64,000 bases of DNA. Origin: Chaetoceros tenuissimus (Eukaryota; Bacillariophyta; Thalassiosirophyceae; Chaetocerotales; Chaetocerotaceae). The DNA is taken from assembly GCA_021927905.1 (NCBI GenBank), contig BLLK01000022.1, positions 2,914,001 to 2,978,000 on the forward strand, in the 5' to 3' direction. The position numbers and the translations under genes were made by a program. The notes beneath the pieces were generated by a model, which saw nothing but the letters and a program-made list of their open reading frames with translations, was not told the DNA's origin and did no database searches. Position 1 is the first letter of the stretch; each line of letters begins with the position of its first letter. Shown here piece after piece: positions 31,013 to 44,126 of the stretch.

Positions 31013-31360
31013 AATAATATAATCAAAACATAACGGTCGTTTACCTACTTCTATCTTTTTGGCGCCAAAACACGCACGAAAAGTCAACTTCAACTGATCC
31101 CCAGCTTTGTGTGGATGATGGATAGAGAAGAAAAAGAGTGATGAGTGTGATGAGTGTGATGAGAAGTGAGAAGATTTGATGTATTTGATGTGTACCAAAA
31201 AAAAACTCAGAAATCAAGTCCAGTGTAACTCTACACTGATAGATATTGGCGTTTCGACGAGAAAATTCTTCTTCCAAGAAAAGATCTTTCCCAGTTTAAA
31301 GTTGGAAATCTAGAAAACAGTTGTTTGGAAGTGAAAAAACTCTGTTTCAGATACAAGAAT
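31013..31360. promoter_or_regulatory. Upstream region of the PHYLLO gene
   Basis: Contains a short imperfect tandem repeat of GATGAGTGT (about 31137-31170) and a TTTGGCGCC-like E2F-type match near 31059. No gene is present. Confidence 0.3.
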
Positions 31361-34300
31361 ATGAACATGTTTTCAAAAACAGCAAAGCTTTTATCGTTTA
31401 TAATTTTGATCAGTGAACTTGGTCATTATAATAGGAATATACATGTATCTGCATTTGTGACACCGTCTACTCAGTCTCGGCAGATTTATCATCAGCATGA
31501 TACAATAACACCCATGCATACACGTAGGAGCTCGATGAGAAAGCAAATTAGGTATCGAAATAAAAAGACATTGCTGAATTTAGGAAATGATGAGCAGCAT
31601 CAAGAAGAAAATATTGAATCAAGGTCGTTAACTCCAAATCATATCCTGTATCCATTATATTTTCCAATATCACCAATAGACACAGCTTCCAGAGAAAGGG
31701 TGAAAGAAAAAGAATCTTTGGAGTATCAAAATGCAGTGGAACATCTATCATTTCCAATGGCATTGCGACAAATGAAAATCAGTCTTCAAAGTATCAAAGA
31801 ATCCAAAGATAGAGAGCAGATTATCCAGAAACTAGGGGGTAATCTATCTTTACCAGACGAAACACTTGATGGTCATTTGAGGGTTAATGGCGATTCTTCA
31901 AAGACATATACCATCCAAATTACACAATCTATAAGTCATCCTATAGATACATTATGTTGGTTACATGCAAATGAAGAAAGAATAGATGCAATGACTACTG
32001 TACCTTATTCATCTTTCACAAATCAACAAACAGATAAACCAACAATTATATACTTATCAAATGCTGAAAATACTTTTGAAGCAGCATCCATTGGGTCAGC
32101 ATTCAAGACTCACGATTTAGCAAATGAAAAATATTGGAATATCATTAAGAACCTACCGAGTGGAAGCGGTATATATGGTGGGAAACGATTCGATGAAAAC
32201 GGCCACATTAGTGAAGAATGGAAAGATTTTGGCAAAGAACTTTGGGTTCTTCCATTGATTGAATTGCGACAAGAACGAACAATGAGTGTCACCAGTGGCC
32301 AAAGTATAGACAAAGAAAACCAACGGAGGAAAAATACTTTTGACATGACTCTGTCGGTACATTTGCATTTTGACACTTTTGATAGTTTGATGAAACAAGT
32401 TGATAATGCTTTAGAGCTTTTGGATATTGTGACTTCAGATGTTTCACCATCTACTCCTTGTACAACCGTACCACCAATTCTATCAAGGGGGTCCAATCCA
32501 GATGCTCAAGATGTATTCGAAAATGGTGTCAATGAAGCATTGGCTCGATTTGAGAGTTCAGGAGATCCTAATGTCCAGAAAGTGGTATTAGCACGTAGAG
32601 CTGACTTGAGATTTGGGGCAAAGTTCAGTGGCTTAGATGCTATGAAGAAAATCAAATTTGGTGGAAGTGTAGGCCATTTATTTTACATTCATCCTGGAGG
32701 TAACTCCAAACAAGAATTTTTTGGATGCACTCCAGAACGCCTTTTTCAAGTGAAGGGAAAGGAGAAGAAAGTGATTTCGGAGGCTTTAGCTGGAACTAGA
32801 CCTAGGGGTTCCTCTTCTACTGATGATGCAGAGCTTTTGAATGATCTAATGAACTCTGACAAAGATAAGAAAGAAAATGTCATTACTGGTCAATTCATCC
32901 AAGAATCTTTTGATCAATTAGTTGAACAAGGGAAAGTAAAAATGGTTAATGACTCCAAATCAATTGAAAATTCGGTAGGGAGGTTCTTTGTAAGAAGACT
33001 TCGACATTTACAGCATATGTGTCAAAGTTTTGAAGGCATTTTGATCAATGACTCGTCGAGTGTTGATGTTTCACGATATCTACTAAATAGTCTTCATCCC
33101 ACCCCTGCTGTTTGTGGATTTCCAGCAAAAGAGAGTATTGATTTTATTCGAGAATTTGAAAGTATTAGTTTTGATAGAGGAATGTATGCCGGTCCTTTTG
33201 GTTTTATTGGATCAGATTCTGCAGAGATTATTGTGGCTATTCGATCAGGTTTACTGACGAAGGTAGAAATTGGTCCTCCAGGGATGGGCAATATTCTTCC
33301 TGCCAAATTGTCTGTGTATGCTGGAGCAGGTATTGTTCCAGGGTCAACGGTACAAGGTGAATGGTCGGAGACTGGATACAAACTTGGAGTTTTATGCTCG
33401 ATATTTGCGCAATCACCACTTACTTTGAAGAGTTTTGCTACACCAAATGAGGCTTGGGCAAATGCGTTTGTAGAAGAATTAATTCGATCAGGTGTTACTC
33501 AGTTTTATATTTGCCCGGGTTCAAGATCCACACCTTTGACAGCAGTTCTAGCTAGGGTAATGAGATCTCACGTCGGTATTGTTGAGTGTATCAGCACTCA
33601 CGATGAAAGAGGTGCTGCGTTCCGAGCCTTAGGGTATGCACGGGCTACAAAACGCCCAGCAGCTGTTGTGACATCTAGTGGTACTGCAGTTGCAAACTTA
33701 TATCCAGCAGTAATGGAGGCGAGTTTAGATGGAGTACCCCTACTACTTCTAACTGCTGACCGTCCATATGAAAATAGGGACACTGGTGCAAATCAAGCTG
33801 TCGATCAAATCAAGGTAAATACTTCTATGAGTGTTTTTACTAGCTCAATTAATATTATCTCAATTTCCTGATTACAGGTCTTTTCGGATTCTTACATTCG
33901 TTGGTTTCGTGACATTGCTCCACCGAATGATGACGTACCGGTATCATTAGCTCTATCGGATGCCAATCATGCAGTGATGGTTGCTAATGAACTGCTAGGT
34001 CCTGTTCATCTCAATATTCAATTTAGGGAAAACCTCGCACCAGACTCTGGACCTATTCGTGGGGATGATAGAGAGGGCGTAGAAACTTCTTTTTCAAACA
34101 GTAAATTTACTGATGTAGCAGGATTCAAAAGATGGTCTGGAAGTGGTTCTAATTGGTCACAGACTTTTACATCTTCAGGGCAAAACAATGAGATAGCTAT
34201 GATGAAACTCGCATCTATGATTTCGCAGTCTAGACGAGGAATAATTGTTGTCGGAAATCTAAGAAAAGATGGCATTGAGGGAGGTTCAGCTGATGCTGAT

Positions 34301-37300
34301 TCTACAGCTGCAATTATTTCTGATTTTGCCAAGTGTATAGGGTTCCCTGTGTTCGCCGGTGCGCAGTCTGCCAATTTGAGATTCTCGAGTTCAATGGTCA
34401 TCCCGTATTCAGACCACATACTGAAATCAGGGAATGTGAAGACTAAACTCAAACCCGATCTAATTATACAGATTGGTTCTCATTTAGTGTCTACTGAGAT
34501 TCAGGGGCTAATCACACAATCTATGAAATCAAATCCGTCCTCATCCCATGTATTAATTCATACTCCGAGACCCTCAGAAAGAGTAGATGCAAGTGGTACC
34601 ATTACACATCAAATACTTTCAGATGTCCATGAATTCCTTCCAAGTCTTCAAGCGCACATGCTTCGAGGAGGAGTTTATGCTTCGCAAACTTGGGGCAGCG
34701 AGCTTTGCCCGCTAATTTTAATGGGGAGAAAACTTGCAAAGCAAATGCCAAATTTCATTCAACTAGCATCTTCAACAATAACCGATCACAATGAAAAAGT
34801 TTGGGAGTCTCATGAATCACGGTCAGATAAGATTATTCTCACAGAACCTCAAATTGCATTAGCAATTGCTCAAAGTTTGAGCGAGTTGAATTGTGAGGAA
34901 GCATCAAATCTATTTCTATCCAATTCAATGCCAGTACGAGATGCGGAATTTTTTATGTACCCTTTGAACGATGAAATTGTGCAACCAGGCAAAATAACAT
35001 TGAAATCAGTTTCTGTGAACAGGGGGGCCTCTGGCATTGACGGAATTATCGCAACAGCGTTAGGTTATTCTGAATCATCCACTGATCCAACGACACTACT
35101 CATTGGTGATTTAGCTACAATTCATGATTTGAATTCTTTCCACAATATGGCTCAAAGTCACCAAAGGAATCCTCTACCTTTAACTACAATTGTTGTGAAC
35201 AACGATGGTGGTGGAATTTTCTCGTTTCTACCTATTGCAAAACATGGCAATGATGTCAATTTTGAAGAGTTTTTTGGTACTCCAACAAATTCATTTTCTT
35301 TTCAGGATGGCGCTAAAGCTTTTGGGCTACCGTATGACAATGCGATGGACTTCAACTCATTTAAAGACAAATATAAACAGTCGCTTTTGCTTGGAAAACC
35401 ATCATTTCTCGAGGCATATGTTGTTGGAAGAGATTTAAACGTGAAGGTTCATGCTGAAATAACAAAAAAAACAAATGCGTTCATATCGGAAAATTTTATT
35501 TCTGAAAAGTCAAACAATCCACTTGTCACTCGAGAAATGGAACTTCCAATACGTATCTACAACAAAGAGAATAAACTGCACAAGGCGAGAAAGAATCTTG
35601 TGCTTCTGCATGGATGGATGGGTGATAAGAGCGAGTGGGATACTGTTGGTGAATCTTTATTGAAGACCTTATCTAATGATTGGAATATTGTATCAATTGA
35701 TTTGCCTGGTCACGGAGAATCTCCAAAATTATTATCAACAGACGACGAAATGATTGATGCAATGTTGAGTGGCAATACCGAAAAGAAAGGTTCCTCTACT
35801 GACGTTGCAACTGCGATTTTATGTTCTTTGAAAATAGACCATGGAATTGAGACAATCGATGCAATTGCAGGATACAGTCTGGGTGGTAGAGTTGCAATGT
35901 ATTTGCTGAGTGGATTGGCAACGACAACAGAAAATGCTGCAAAAATCTCGGACGATGCTCAGGTGTTCTTACTTGGATCAAACCCAGGAGAATTTGATGA
36001 TAATGGTGCACCTCAAAGATTGATACAAAGAAAAGCCAATGATTCAAAGTTATCACATTTAATCCGGAAACTGTACAGTACTCAACGTGCAGATTCAAAG
36101 TGGATCGATTTCTTGGAATCATGGTATTCCGTAAGTTTATGGGGAAATTTGAAGGAACGAAATAAATCTTTATTTTCCCTCATGGTTCAAAAGCGTACTG
36201 CGAGCTTGAAAGATAGAGGCGCCGATATAGCATATATTCTGGAGATATGTTCAGTCGGTGCTGAAGAGAAACAATATTGGAGCAATATTGATCCTATTAG
36301 AACTCACTTTTTGGCTGGTGAGTACGATAGTAAGTATACCGCCATTGGACAGGAATGGAGAAAACGACGTGGAATACAATACTATGAAGTCAAGGATTCC
36401 GGGCATGCGCTTTTGACAGAGACATCCCAAGAAGTAGCCAACATATTAGCAGGCGTTCTTACTCAAACTTATGGTGATCCAAGTAAAATGTTGAAAAGTT
36501 CCAGAGTGACTGATCGTTCATCAAAACCAGACTTGAGTATGCCACTATCGAGTGAAACCTCTACGTTAGTGGTACCTACATTACTCGACTTTGAGAAATT
36601 TCAGATTGAACTGACAAGTGGGTCAGATAAAGGAAAAGGAGTCAGTGGAATTGGTTGGGGTCAACAAGGGATGGTATCTAATAAAATTTCAATTCGAGAA
36701 GGTCTCGTCATCAGCCTATCTTCAAAAGATGGCGCGTTTGTTGGACTTGGAGAAGTTTCTCCTCTTTTTGGAGTTCATCCCGAGACCTTCGAAGAAGCAA
36801 AACTGCAGATTGAAGAAATAAGTAAAATTTTCCTTCGCGAGGAATTTGATCTTCAGCCAATAAAATGCGAAGAGCTTCTCAGATTAGATGGTAGTCTCAC
36901 AATTTACATTGACTCCCTTATGAAGGAAATGACAACAAAGTACTCTCTTCCTTTTGATAATCTCGGATGGTCAGTTAGGTCAAGTCTCGAGATGGCATTG
37001 TTATCATTAGCCTCCCATGCTACCCAGGTTCCTTTCCCTCATGCGATTTTTCCAAGCATTGTAGAGTCATCTTCTGTTAGCACACTTCCGATAAATGGTC
37101 TCGAGACAAGGAAAGATCAGTCCTCTGTCCAGGATACAAATAGTAACTTATTTGATACCTTCCCGTCCATCAAAGTAAAGGTTGGTCATCGTACTACTGA
37201 AGAAGATATTAGTTCTGTAATGAATATCTTGTCTCAGAAATCCCGTTGTGCTAGAGCTGACGCAAACAGAAGTTGGAATGAAAGTGACGCAGTTGCCTTC

Positions 37301-38542
37301 GGTAATGCATTAATAGCTCAAGCAGCAGATAAAATGGACAAATTTGAGTTTGTCGAGGAACCACTACAAAAAGTACAAGCTAATGATTGGACTTTACTTC
37401 AACAAATAAGAAGTTTAGAGAGATGGTATGATGCAACAGGTGTCGGTTATGCCTTGGATGAAAGTCTTGCCGAGGAAGCATTATCCTATGGAAGTGACTA
37501 TACAAGAATGATATCACAAATAAAGCAGGTACTGGAAACTGCAAGAGGCTGTGTAGCGATTGTTCTGAAACCATCTCTACTTGGTTTTGAAAGATCAGTC
37601 TTACTCTCCCGGATGGCTCATGAGGATCTTTCGATAGGAGCGGTTTACACAAGTACTTTTGACTCTGGTTTAGGGCTATCAATGGTATCTTTTGTTGCAT
37701 CTGCATCTGACGAATCTGCTAATGAAAAACTGAGGTATCCACATGGTATCTCAACTTACTCCGTTCTTGGCGCGGATACATTGTCTCCACCATTCAGTTC
37801 TTATGTCTCTGCAAATGGGAATATCAATCTTTCGTCTCTTGGGAATGCATTGCATGGACTAGGTCTGGACGAAATTAGAGGATACACTTACTCATCTGGT
37901 GAAAGCAAACAATTTGAAGAATTTGAAGAGTACGATGCAGAGGAAATGTATCATGCAGCTTCTTCGACTAGTGATACAGGAAGAGAGATTGACATCCAAG
38001 TATCTCTTCCCCTCCCATTTTCTGATGATATCGCATGTGCACGTTTTGCTGATTTACCACAGACTCCTCGTTGGTCACCATGGTTAAACTCTGTGGCTTA
38101 CTTGGGGGAGAGTGAAACGGAGTGGACACTAAATGTACGTGGAGTCGAATTTCGATGGAAAGCAATAAGCCAAATATTGGAACATCCAAAGGGTATGATT
38201 TGGGAAAGTACCTCTGGGTTGAAGAATCAAGGTCGTGTCGAGTTCATCAAGGTGTCAGATGACTCCTGCCTTATGAGAGTAAGGATGACCATAATAACAC
38301 CCAGAATTGTAGCCTCGGTTTTCAAGACAACAGGTGAATTTGTAAAAGATTTTGTAGAAAATAAACTTTTGAAGTGGAGCCTCGAAAGTTTTAGGGACGT
38401 AGTCAAAGCTGATTTGGCCTTAGAACGAGGTGATGTGGAACTTGGTGACGCACTATTTGGTGCAGTTGAAGGGAGATCAAACGCTATCGAAGCAACTCTA
38501 TCCTATGGTTCTTTTGAGGAGAAAGGCAGGCGTGACGAATAA
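31361..38542 (+). CDS. PHYLLO: PHYLLO: fused MenF-MenD-MenH-MenC with C-terminal SRPBCC-like domain
   Basis: Two exons, 31361-33814 and 33878-38542 (63-bp intron), about 2372 aa. MNMF at 31361 opens a signal-type presequence with an SAFVTP plastid motif. MenF (isochorismate synthase) covers ~residues 380-680, with KVVLARR, TPERLF, EALAGTRPR and GMYAGPFGFIG. MenD (SEPHCHC synthase) covers ~690-1350, with ICPGSRSTPL, STHDERGAAF and the ThDP segment GDLATIHDLNSF ... VVNNDGGGIF. MenH (SHCHC synthase) covers ~1390-1690, with LLHGWMGDKSEW, the nucleophile GYSLGGR and DSGHALL. MenC (OSB synthase) covers ~1719-2150, with IKVKVGH, RADANRSW, FVEEPL and ALDESL. The last ~185 residues (RWSPWLNSVAYL, EWTLNVRGVEFRWKA) resemble a polyketide-cyclase/START-like fold. 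Together these domains convert chorismate to o-succinylbenzoate. The domain order and the extra domain are discussed under findings. Confidence 0.95.
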
Positions 38543-39075
38543 ATCATGATGTAAAGTAAATGCAAGGTCACTTCTTAGTGAAATGTTCAGGCATTTGTAT
38601 GAGATTGGATCTGTACTTATACTCGTGAAGCATAAGCTTTTCGAGTTTCTATGAAGATGCTGTTTGTTGATATTTAAAATAAAGTTCTAAGAGTGCTACA
38701 CATTCTGTAACTCTACGTACTAATTACGCAAAGCTAAGCTCAATGATTGAACTACTTTGAAAAAAGCGAGACAAGTAGAAAACTCTAATTCAATTCCTCC
38801 GTATTTGCTAAATAATAGTAGATACGCATAACGTATATGACTCCTTACTCATCATTTTTTACAAACGTTATTTTTTCCATATTCCATACTATTTAAGTAG
38901 CTAAAAATATATTCTATTTCTCCGAGCTTTTTACCGGTCTTCACCAATCTTCACCAGTCATTATTTATCAGGCGTTGAAGAAAAATCGATCGTAGTAGAA
39001 AGTCGAAAGAGGAAGTCTCTTTCAGTCAACTCTCATAAAAAGTTAATTTCGATTTCAATCATTACAAGCAAAACT
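38543..39075. other. Intergenic spacer
   Basis: The 3' end of PHYLLO and the promoter of the next gene. AT-rich, with a local CTTCACCAATCTTCACCAGTC repeat near 38938. No gene is seen. Confidence 0.4.
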
Positions 39076-39768
39076 ATGTTTCGATCCCCGCTTCTTCTTC
39101 TATCTCTCCAAGCACTTGTTGCTTCAGTTCTCGGCGACTCTATTGTCATTGAAGGCTGGGATGCAGCATCTCTTGAACCATATCTTCGTGATGACGGAAA
39201 CTACACTGCCGTTTCCTACCTTGGTGAAACTGTTACCTTTACTGCTGGAGCTGTACAGTTTGATGACGAAGATGCTTGGCTTTCCTGTAACTATACTGCC
39301 TCTGAAACTGTGGATGGCGATGTATATGAGACTTGGCCAGAAGGAGTCACATTCAAACAATTGGGCAAACAGGGTTATAGAGGTACAAAGTTTTTCGGAC
39401 CTACCGACGAAGCGACATGCTTGGACGACATGAGAATCAAAATCCTCATGAAGAACAAAGTGTGGAAAAACAAGGCAGGCAACAAGAAAGCACCAAAGGT
39501 ATGCTCAGGAACTGAAATTGCGGAGCCAGCTGTAAACGGAGGTTGTGGTGCAAAATGCAAGAAGACTAGAGAGTGTTTTGGATGGCAACTAGAAGCCGTG
39601 AAGGTAAGAGGACAGCCAGGAAAGCCTACTAGAACCTGTAACTACTTTTCTGAGGTAACGGGTGTAGAAGATGCAGAAGCACCAGAGGGAAATATTGCAA
39701 AATTTATTTCAAAATGTAAATGGGCTCCAGAAGAAAACACTCTTCCACAAGAAGACGAGGAAGAGTAA
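39076..39768 (+). CDS. Secreted Cys-containing protein, unknown
   Basis: A single exon of 230 aa with signal peptide MFRSPLLLLSLQALVASVLG cleaved near GDS. The mature part has two probable N-glycosylation sites (NYT twice) and a central VTFTAGAVQFDDEDAWLSCNYT segment. A C-terminal Cys cluster CGAKCKKTRECFGWQLEA...CNYF...CKW resembles the spacing of PAN/apple-like domains, which often bind protein or sugar. The tail is acidic. It is probably a cell-wall or extracellular protein. The family is not certain. Confidence 0.7.
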   Translation: MFRSPLLLLSLQALVASVLGDSIVIEGWDAASLEPYLRDDGNYTAVSYLGETVTFTAGAVQFDDEDAWLSCNYTASETVDGDVYETWPEGVTFKQLGKQGYRGTKFFGPTDEATCLDDMRIKILMKNKVWKNKAGNKKAPKVCSGTEIAEPAVNGGCGAKCKKTRECFGWQLEAVKVRGQPGKPTRTCNYFSEVTGVEDAEAPEGNIAKFISKCKWAPEENTLPQEDEEE

Positions 39769-40617
39769 AAACTGGAGAGACTCGTTAGTCTAACATAAGA
39801 TGGAGGAGTACAATACACTGGGGGTACTCCAATTCATTGTACAATTCAACTAGCACAACATCTCTTGCAATACTGCTACAAAGTAGCACCTTAAGATTTA
39901 ATACTGATAAATATAAAGTTTCGAATTGAGTAAATGGTAATGCGAGTAAGTCGTTTTTAGCTGTAGAGGGTTTGTAGTGATGCCCGTTATCCTTTCTCTG
40001 TGACTGACTCGACTGTGACTATCTTTCTCTACATTTCATTTTGGAGTAATGAGGAGGACATGAACATATGTAGTTGTATAAACTGACAGTGTTATGATGA
40101 CAATGCAAGCTAAAAGCCGCCCATAAAGTAAATAAAAGGAGATATATAGCGAGGAAAAATGCAAAAATGATTCTTCTTCTCAAGGATCTCCTTTTGACTC
40201 CCAAATCTACTTTGACAGCAAATCACAACACCAATCCAAAGCTTGAATTGTTTTGTGAATGTTCTTCCTTGTTTCTGGGTTTAGTGAGGAGAAAACAAAA
40301 GACGGTTGCTCCGCATTTGTTAGAGGTGAGGAGGCACAGGAATGCCTATATCTAGATTGTATTTTACTTGTTATGAGCGGGTACTTCACTACATGTATTC
40401 TCAATTCTCCGTAGTCAAGCTACTAGACTCGTAGGATGGTTTGATTTCGTTGTTCTAGAACTAAACGTGTAGGACCAAGCGATCTCGGGGAGGAATTTTG
40501 ATTTTTCAAATGCCATCCAAAGAACGCACACTCTTCATTATTCGAAAAACAATGTTCTTACTCTTTGAGAAACAAAACTCAAATCTCTCTAAGAGCTTAC
40601 TCAAATAACTACCCATC
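39769..40617. other. Intergenic spacer
   Basis: About 850 bp. Overlapping short frames on both strands (40019-40404) show no protein character. Nothing else is supported. Confidence 0.45.
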
Positions 40618-41643
40618 ATGAGTTCTGATGTACATTGCAATATTGCAGAGTTGCGAGAGAAACTTGAGAGAAGGACGTAAGTAGATGTTTGCTCATTTGA
40701 AATTGAATCGATTCGATGGCATACTAAATCATTGCCTTTCTCTTCATAGAACTGATTTGAAGAGAGCTATCAACGACATTGCCAAATGGGAGCAGCTTGT
40801 AGCCCAGTACAGGCACAATGAAGCGAAATGGAAGAGCACTGAAGCCGAGTGGATGAAGTATAAAGAAAATCAAAAGGCAATCTTGGAGAAAAAGAACGAA
40901 AAGATTTCATCTCTTCAAAAGGAAATTGACGCGCTCAAGAAAGAGTTGGCGGAAGCAATGGCAAGTAGGACTCAGTCTGAAAGCGACAGCTTTAAAGAGG
41001 AGTTTGAGATCTCTCAAGCACTTAATGATGATCTGAAAGGTCAACTACAGGAAACTACAGAGTTGTTTGAAAAAGCGACAAGGAAGTCTACTGAGAGAGA
41101 GCGTCAGCTGAAACAACAGTACGATGAACAACTTAAACTTCTTCAAGCGACCCAAGAGAAGGAAAAAAATCTGAAATCCGAGTTGGACATTATCCAAAAA
41201 GAGTCTGCTGAGAGAGAGTTTGAGTTGAAACAACAGTATGAAGCTAAAGAGCAACTCAAATCCGAAATGGAAAAGCTTCAACTAGAAACCCAAAAGAAGG
41301 AATCCGAGTTGGACTTGATCCGAAAAGAGTCTGCTGAGAGAGAGTTTGAGTTGAAACAACAGTATGAAGCTAAAGAGCAACTCAAATCCGAAATGGAAAA
41401 GCTTCAACTAGAAACCCAAAAGAAGGAATCCGAGTTGGACTTGATCCGAAAAGAGTCTGCTGAGAGAGAGCGTCAGCTGAAACAACAATTTGATGAGCAA
41501 CTCAAATCCGAAATGGAAAAGCTTCAACTAGAAACTCAAGAGCAAGATGTACCAAGCAAGAAAAGGGGCAGGACAGGAGATTTTCCTTTTTGTATACCAT
41601 GTCAACCCGGTTTCGATACTAACTGTACTCAGGGTGCAAGTAT

Positions 41644-41674
<31 letters not shown>

Positions 41675-43813
41675 TCCATGTACTCCGACGAACATTTTGA
41701 TGTTACCGACATTTCAATGTCTGACGATCAAACTGGGATTGCACCTGAGGATCCCCAAACTCTAGAAACAGTGTCAGATGCTCCTTCTCCGACTGTAGAA
41801 ATAATTCTATCGAATACAATGGTAAGTGCATACATGTTTAAAATTCTCATTGCCTTGTCTTATCTAACCTGTATTGGATCTTTAAATACATAGTCTGCTA
41901 CAGAGAAACAGCAATACTCTGAAGCACATTACAGGCTCACACAGTACTGTAGAGAACTAGAGAGAAAAGTCCAAGTATACGAGCGCGAAAGAAAGCAAGT
42001 TGTTGAAATGACCTATTTTGATGAGATTGCAAAGGCCATCATTGAAGTTGGTCAAGATATTCTACACACACTAGCTACTTCCGTTAATGTTTCCCTGCAA
42101 GCTTATTCGCCGGATAGCATTCCTATGGTCGACATTGGTGGGGGTGATGTTCCAATGCTAATTGCACAAACTAATAAAAACAACGAAATAGCGATGGAAC
42201 TGCTACAAAGTAAAGTATTCGTGTCTAAATTGAATGAATTCATGACCGCTCGCAATAACCGTTTCCCTGTATTTCCGACTGGAAAGTTGAAAGGGAAGAA
42301 TGTTTTTGTACAAGCAAACCACCGCGAGGCAGGATATATGGCAACAGAAGATATTATAGAAGACTTTACGAAAGTAATTTCGTCTGTAATAGGAAAAGAC
42401 ATTGGATATGCTATCAATGAGGAGGCTTGTCGTCTACTTCCGTATGATTTCACTGAGGCCATTACCTGGTTTATTGAAATGTCTCAGACGCTTGGTTTGG
42501 ATCAAGAGCATGGGTATGACCCAAAATATAAGGAAGAGAAAGCGATCGTTGATGAAGTGCGTTTACAGTTGAAAATGTTTCAAGAAGACTCTCAATATTT
42601 TAGTGAACGCCTCTTGCCAGTAGCTATTGACTGTCTCAAAGCTCGTGGACACGAATTTATTACAATTCTAATATTTTCAACCGATGCAGTAGAATGGCTT
42701 TTGGGTAACCAGGGAAAGACTCCTGACATTCTTCAAGGAGTATTACCCAAGTGTATTATTGCGAAGCTTGAAGCTCATCTTTCCCATAACATTCAAGCAC
42801 GTGGAAAGCTAGCTAGTCACTTATTTGAGTCATGCAATAGTGCAGCCATAAAAACCTACTGTTCACTGACATCTCATGATGAAGCAAAAGTTCGTTCAGA
42901 TCTGGATACCAAGTCTTCGCTTAGTGAACACTACAATACTGTTGAGTCGCTCCGGGAATCACTTGGAGCAAAGCAAATAGAGACAAAAGCAATGCAGAAA
43001 GCCAAGGCAGATAGAGGAAAGAGAACCTTGTCAAAGGGTGTAAATGATGCTCATATGAAGAGGAGCGTTGTAATGGAAGCTAAGAGAGGGCGGAAAATTA
43101 ATTTGTTGCTCTGATGTAATGCTGCAGGCTGTGGAAAGAGAAGGTGTCGTGGAAAATACTGCTGGACGCATTATCCACACAAGAAGACATGCCAATTCAT
43201 TGACGAGGAGACTAATGTGCAATGTCAAGAGATCGAAGTAGCCAATTGTAATGGATATTGCAAGGAGCATCGCCCAAACAAGAAGAACTGCAAATTCATT
43301 GACGAAGCGAGTGATGAGCAATGTACCACTGGACCAATCAGTGGCTGTGGTGGATATTGCTGGAGACACTATGACAAGAAGATTTGCAAATTCATTGACG
43401 AGGAGACTAATGTGCAATGTCAAGAGATCGAAGCAGCCGATTGTAATGGGTATTGCAAGGAGCATCGCCCAAACAAGAAGAACTGCAAATTCATTGACAA
43501 AGCGAGTGATGAGCAATGTAACAAGCAACCAAAAAGTGGCTGTGGTGGATATTGCTGGACACATTATGACAAGAAGATTTGCAAATTCATTGACGAGGAG
43601 ACTAATGTGCAATGTCAAGAGATCGAAGCAGCCAATTGTAATGGGTATTGCAAGGAGCATGGCCCAAAGAAGAAGAAGAAGACTTGCAAATTCATTGACA
43701 AGGCGACTAATGTGCAATGTATCAGACAAGCAAAAAGTGGCTGTGGTGGATATTGCTGGACACATTATGACAAGAAGATTTGCAAATTCGTTGACGAGGA
43801 GACTAATGTGTAA
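40618..43813 (+). CDS. Coiled-coil protein with C-terminal YCxxH zinc-type repeat array
   Basis: Proposed exons are 40618-40676, 40750-41821, 41894-43037 and 43128-43813, about 986 aa. The first three introns used have GTAAGT or GTGTAA donors, and every joint keeps the frame. The last joint gives KRTLSKGCGKRRCRGKYCWTH. Residues ~20-290 are coiled coil, with a 41-residue (123-bp) unit repeated between ~41170 and 41530. An Asp run follows at 41645-41672. Residues ~378-755 form a helical domain of unknown family. The C-terminus is an array of CKFID...QC......GC.GYCW.H units alternating with GYCKEH units, probably zinc-binding. A TAA at 43811 stands where other units have CAA, and the array continues in frame beyond it (see next entry). 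Confidence 0.65.
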
Positions 43814-44126
43814 TGTCAACAAATCGAAGCAGCCGATTGTAAGGGATATTGCAGGGAGCATCGCCCAAACAAGACGAACTGCAAATTCATTGACAAGGCG
43901 ACTAATGTGCAATGTATCAGACAAGCAAGAGATGGCTGTAAGGGATATTGCTGGACACATTATGAAAAGAAGACCTGCAAATTCGTTGAGGAGGCGACTA
44001 ATGTGCAGTGTCAAGAAATCGAAGCAGCTAATTGTAAAGGATATTGTAGGAAGCATAATCCAGGACCTACAAATTTATGAACAAAGAGATTGACTGGCTG
44101 TGAGGGATATTGTTTGGAGCATGTAG
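43814..44126 (+). pseudogene. In-frame continuation of the zinc-type repeat array after a stop
   Basis: Downstream of the TAA the same frame encodes three more units (GYCREH, GYCWTH, GYCRKH) up to a TGA at 44078-44080. One further degenerate unit (GCEGYCLEH) lies in the same frame. This is the former or alternative 3' end of the preceding gene. Units repeat at 195-204 bp as pairs. Confidence 0.7.

Noticed and set aside
43031-44056. 341-codon minus-strand frame over the zinc array
   Set aside because: Repetitive antisense shadow. The plus strand has regular Cys/His spacing and an upstream gene body.
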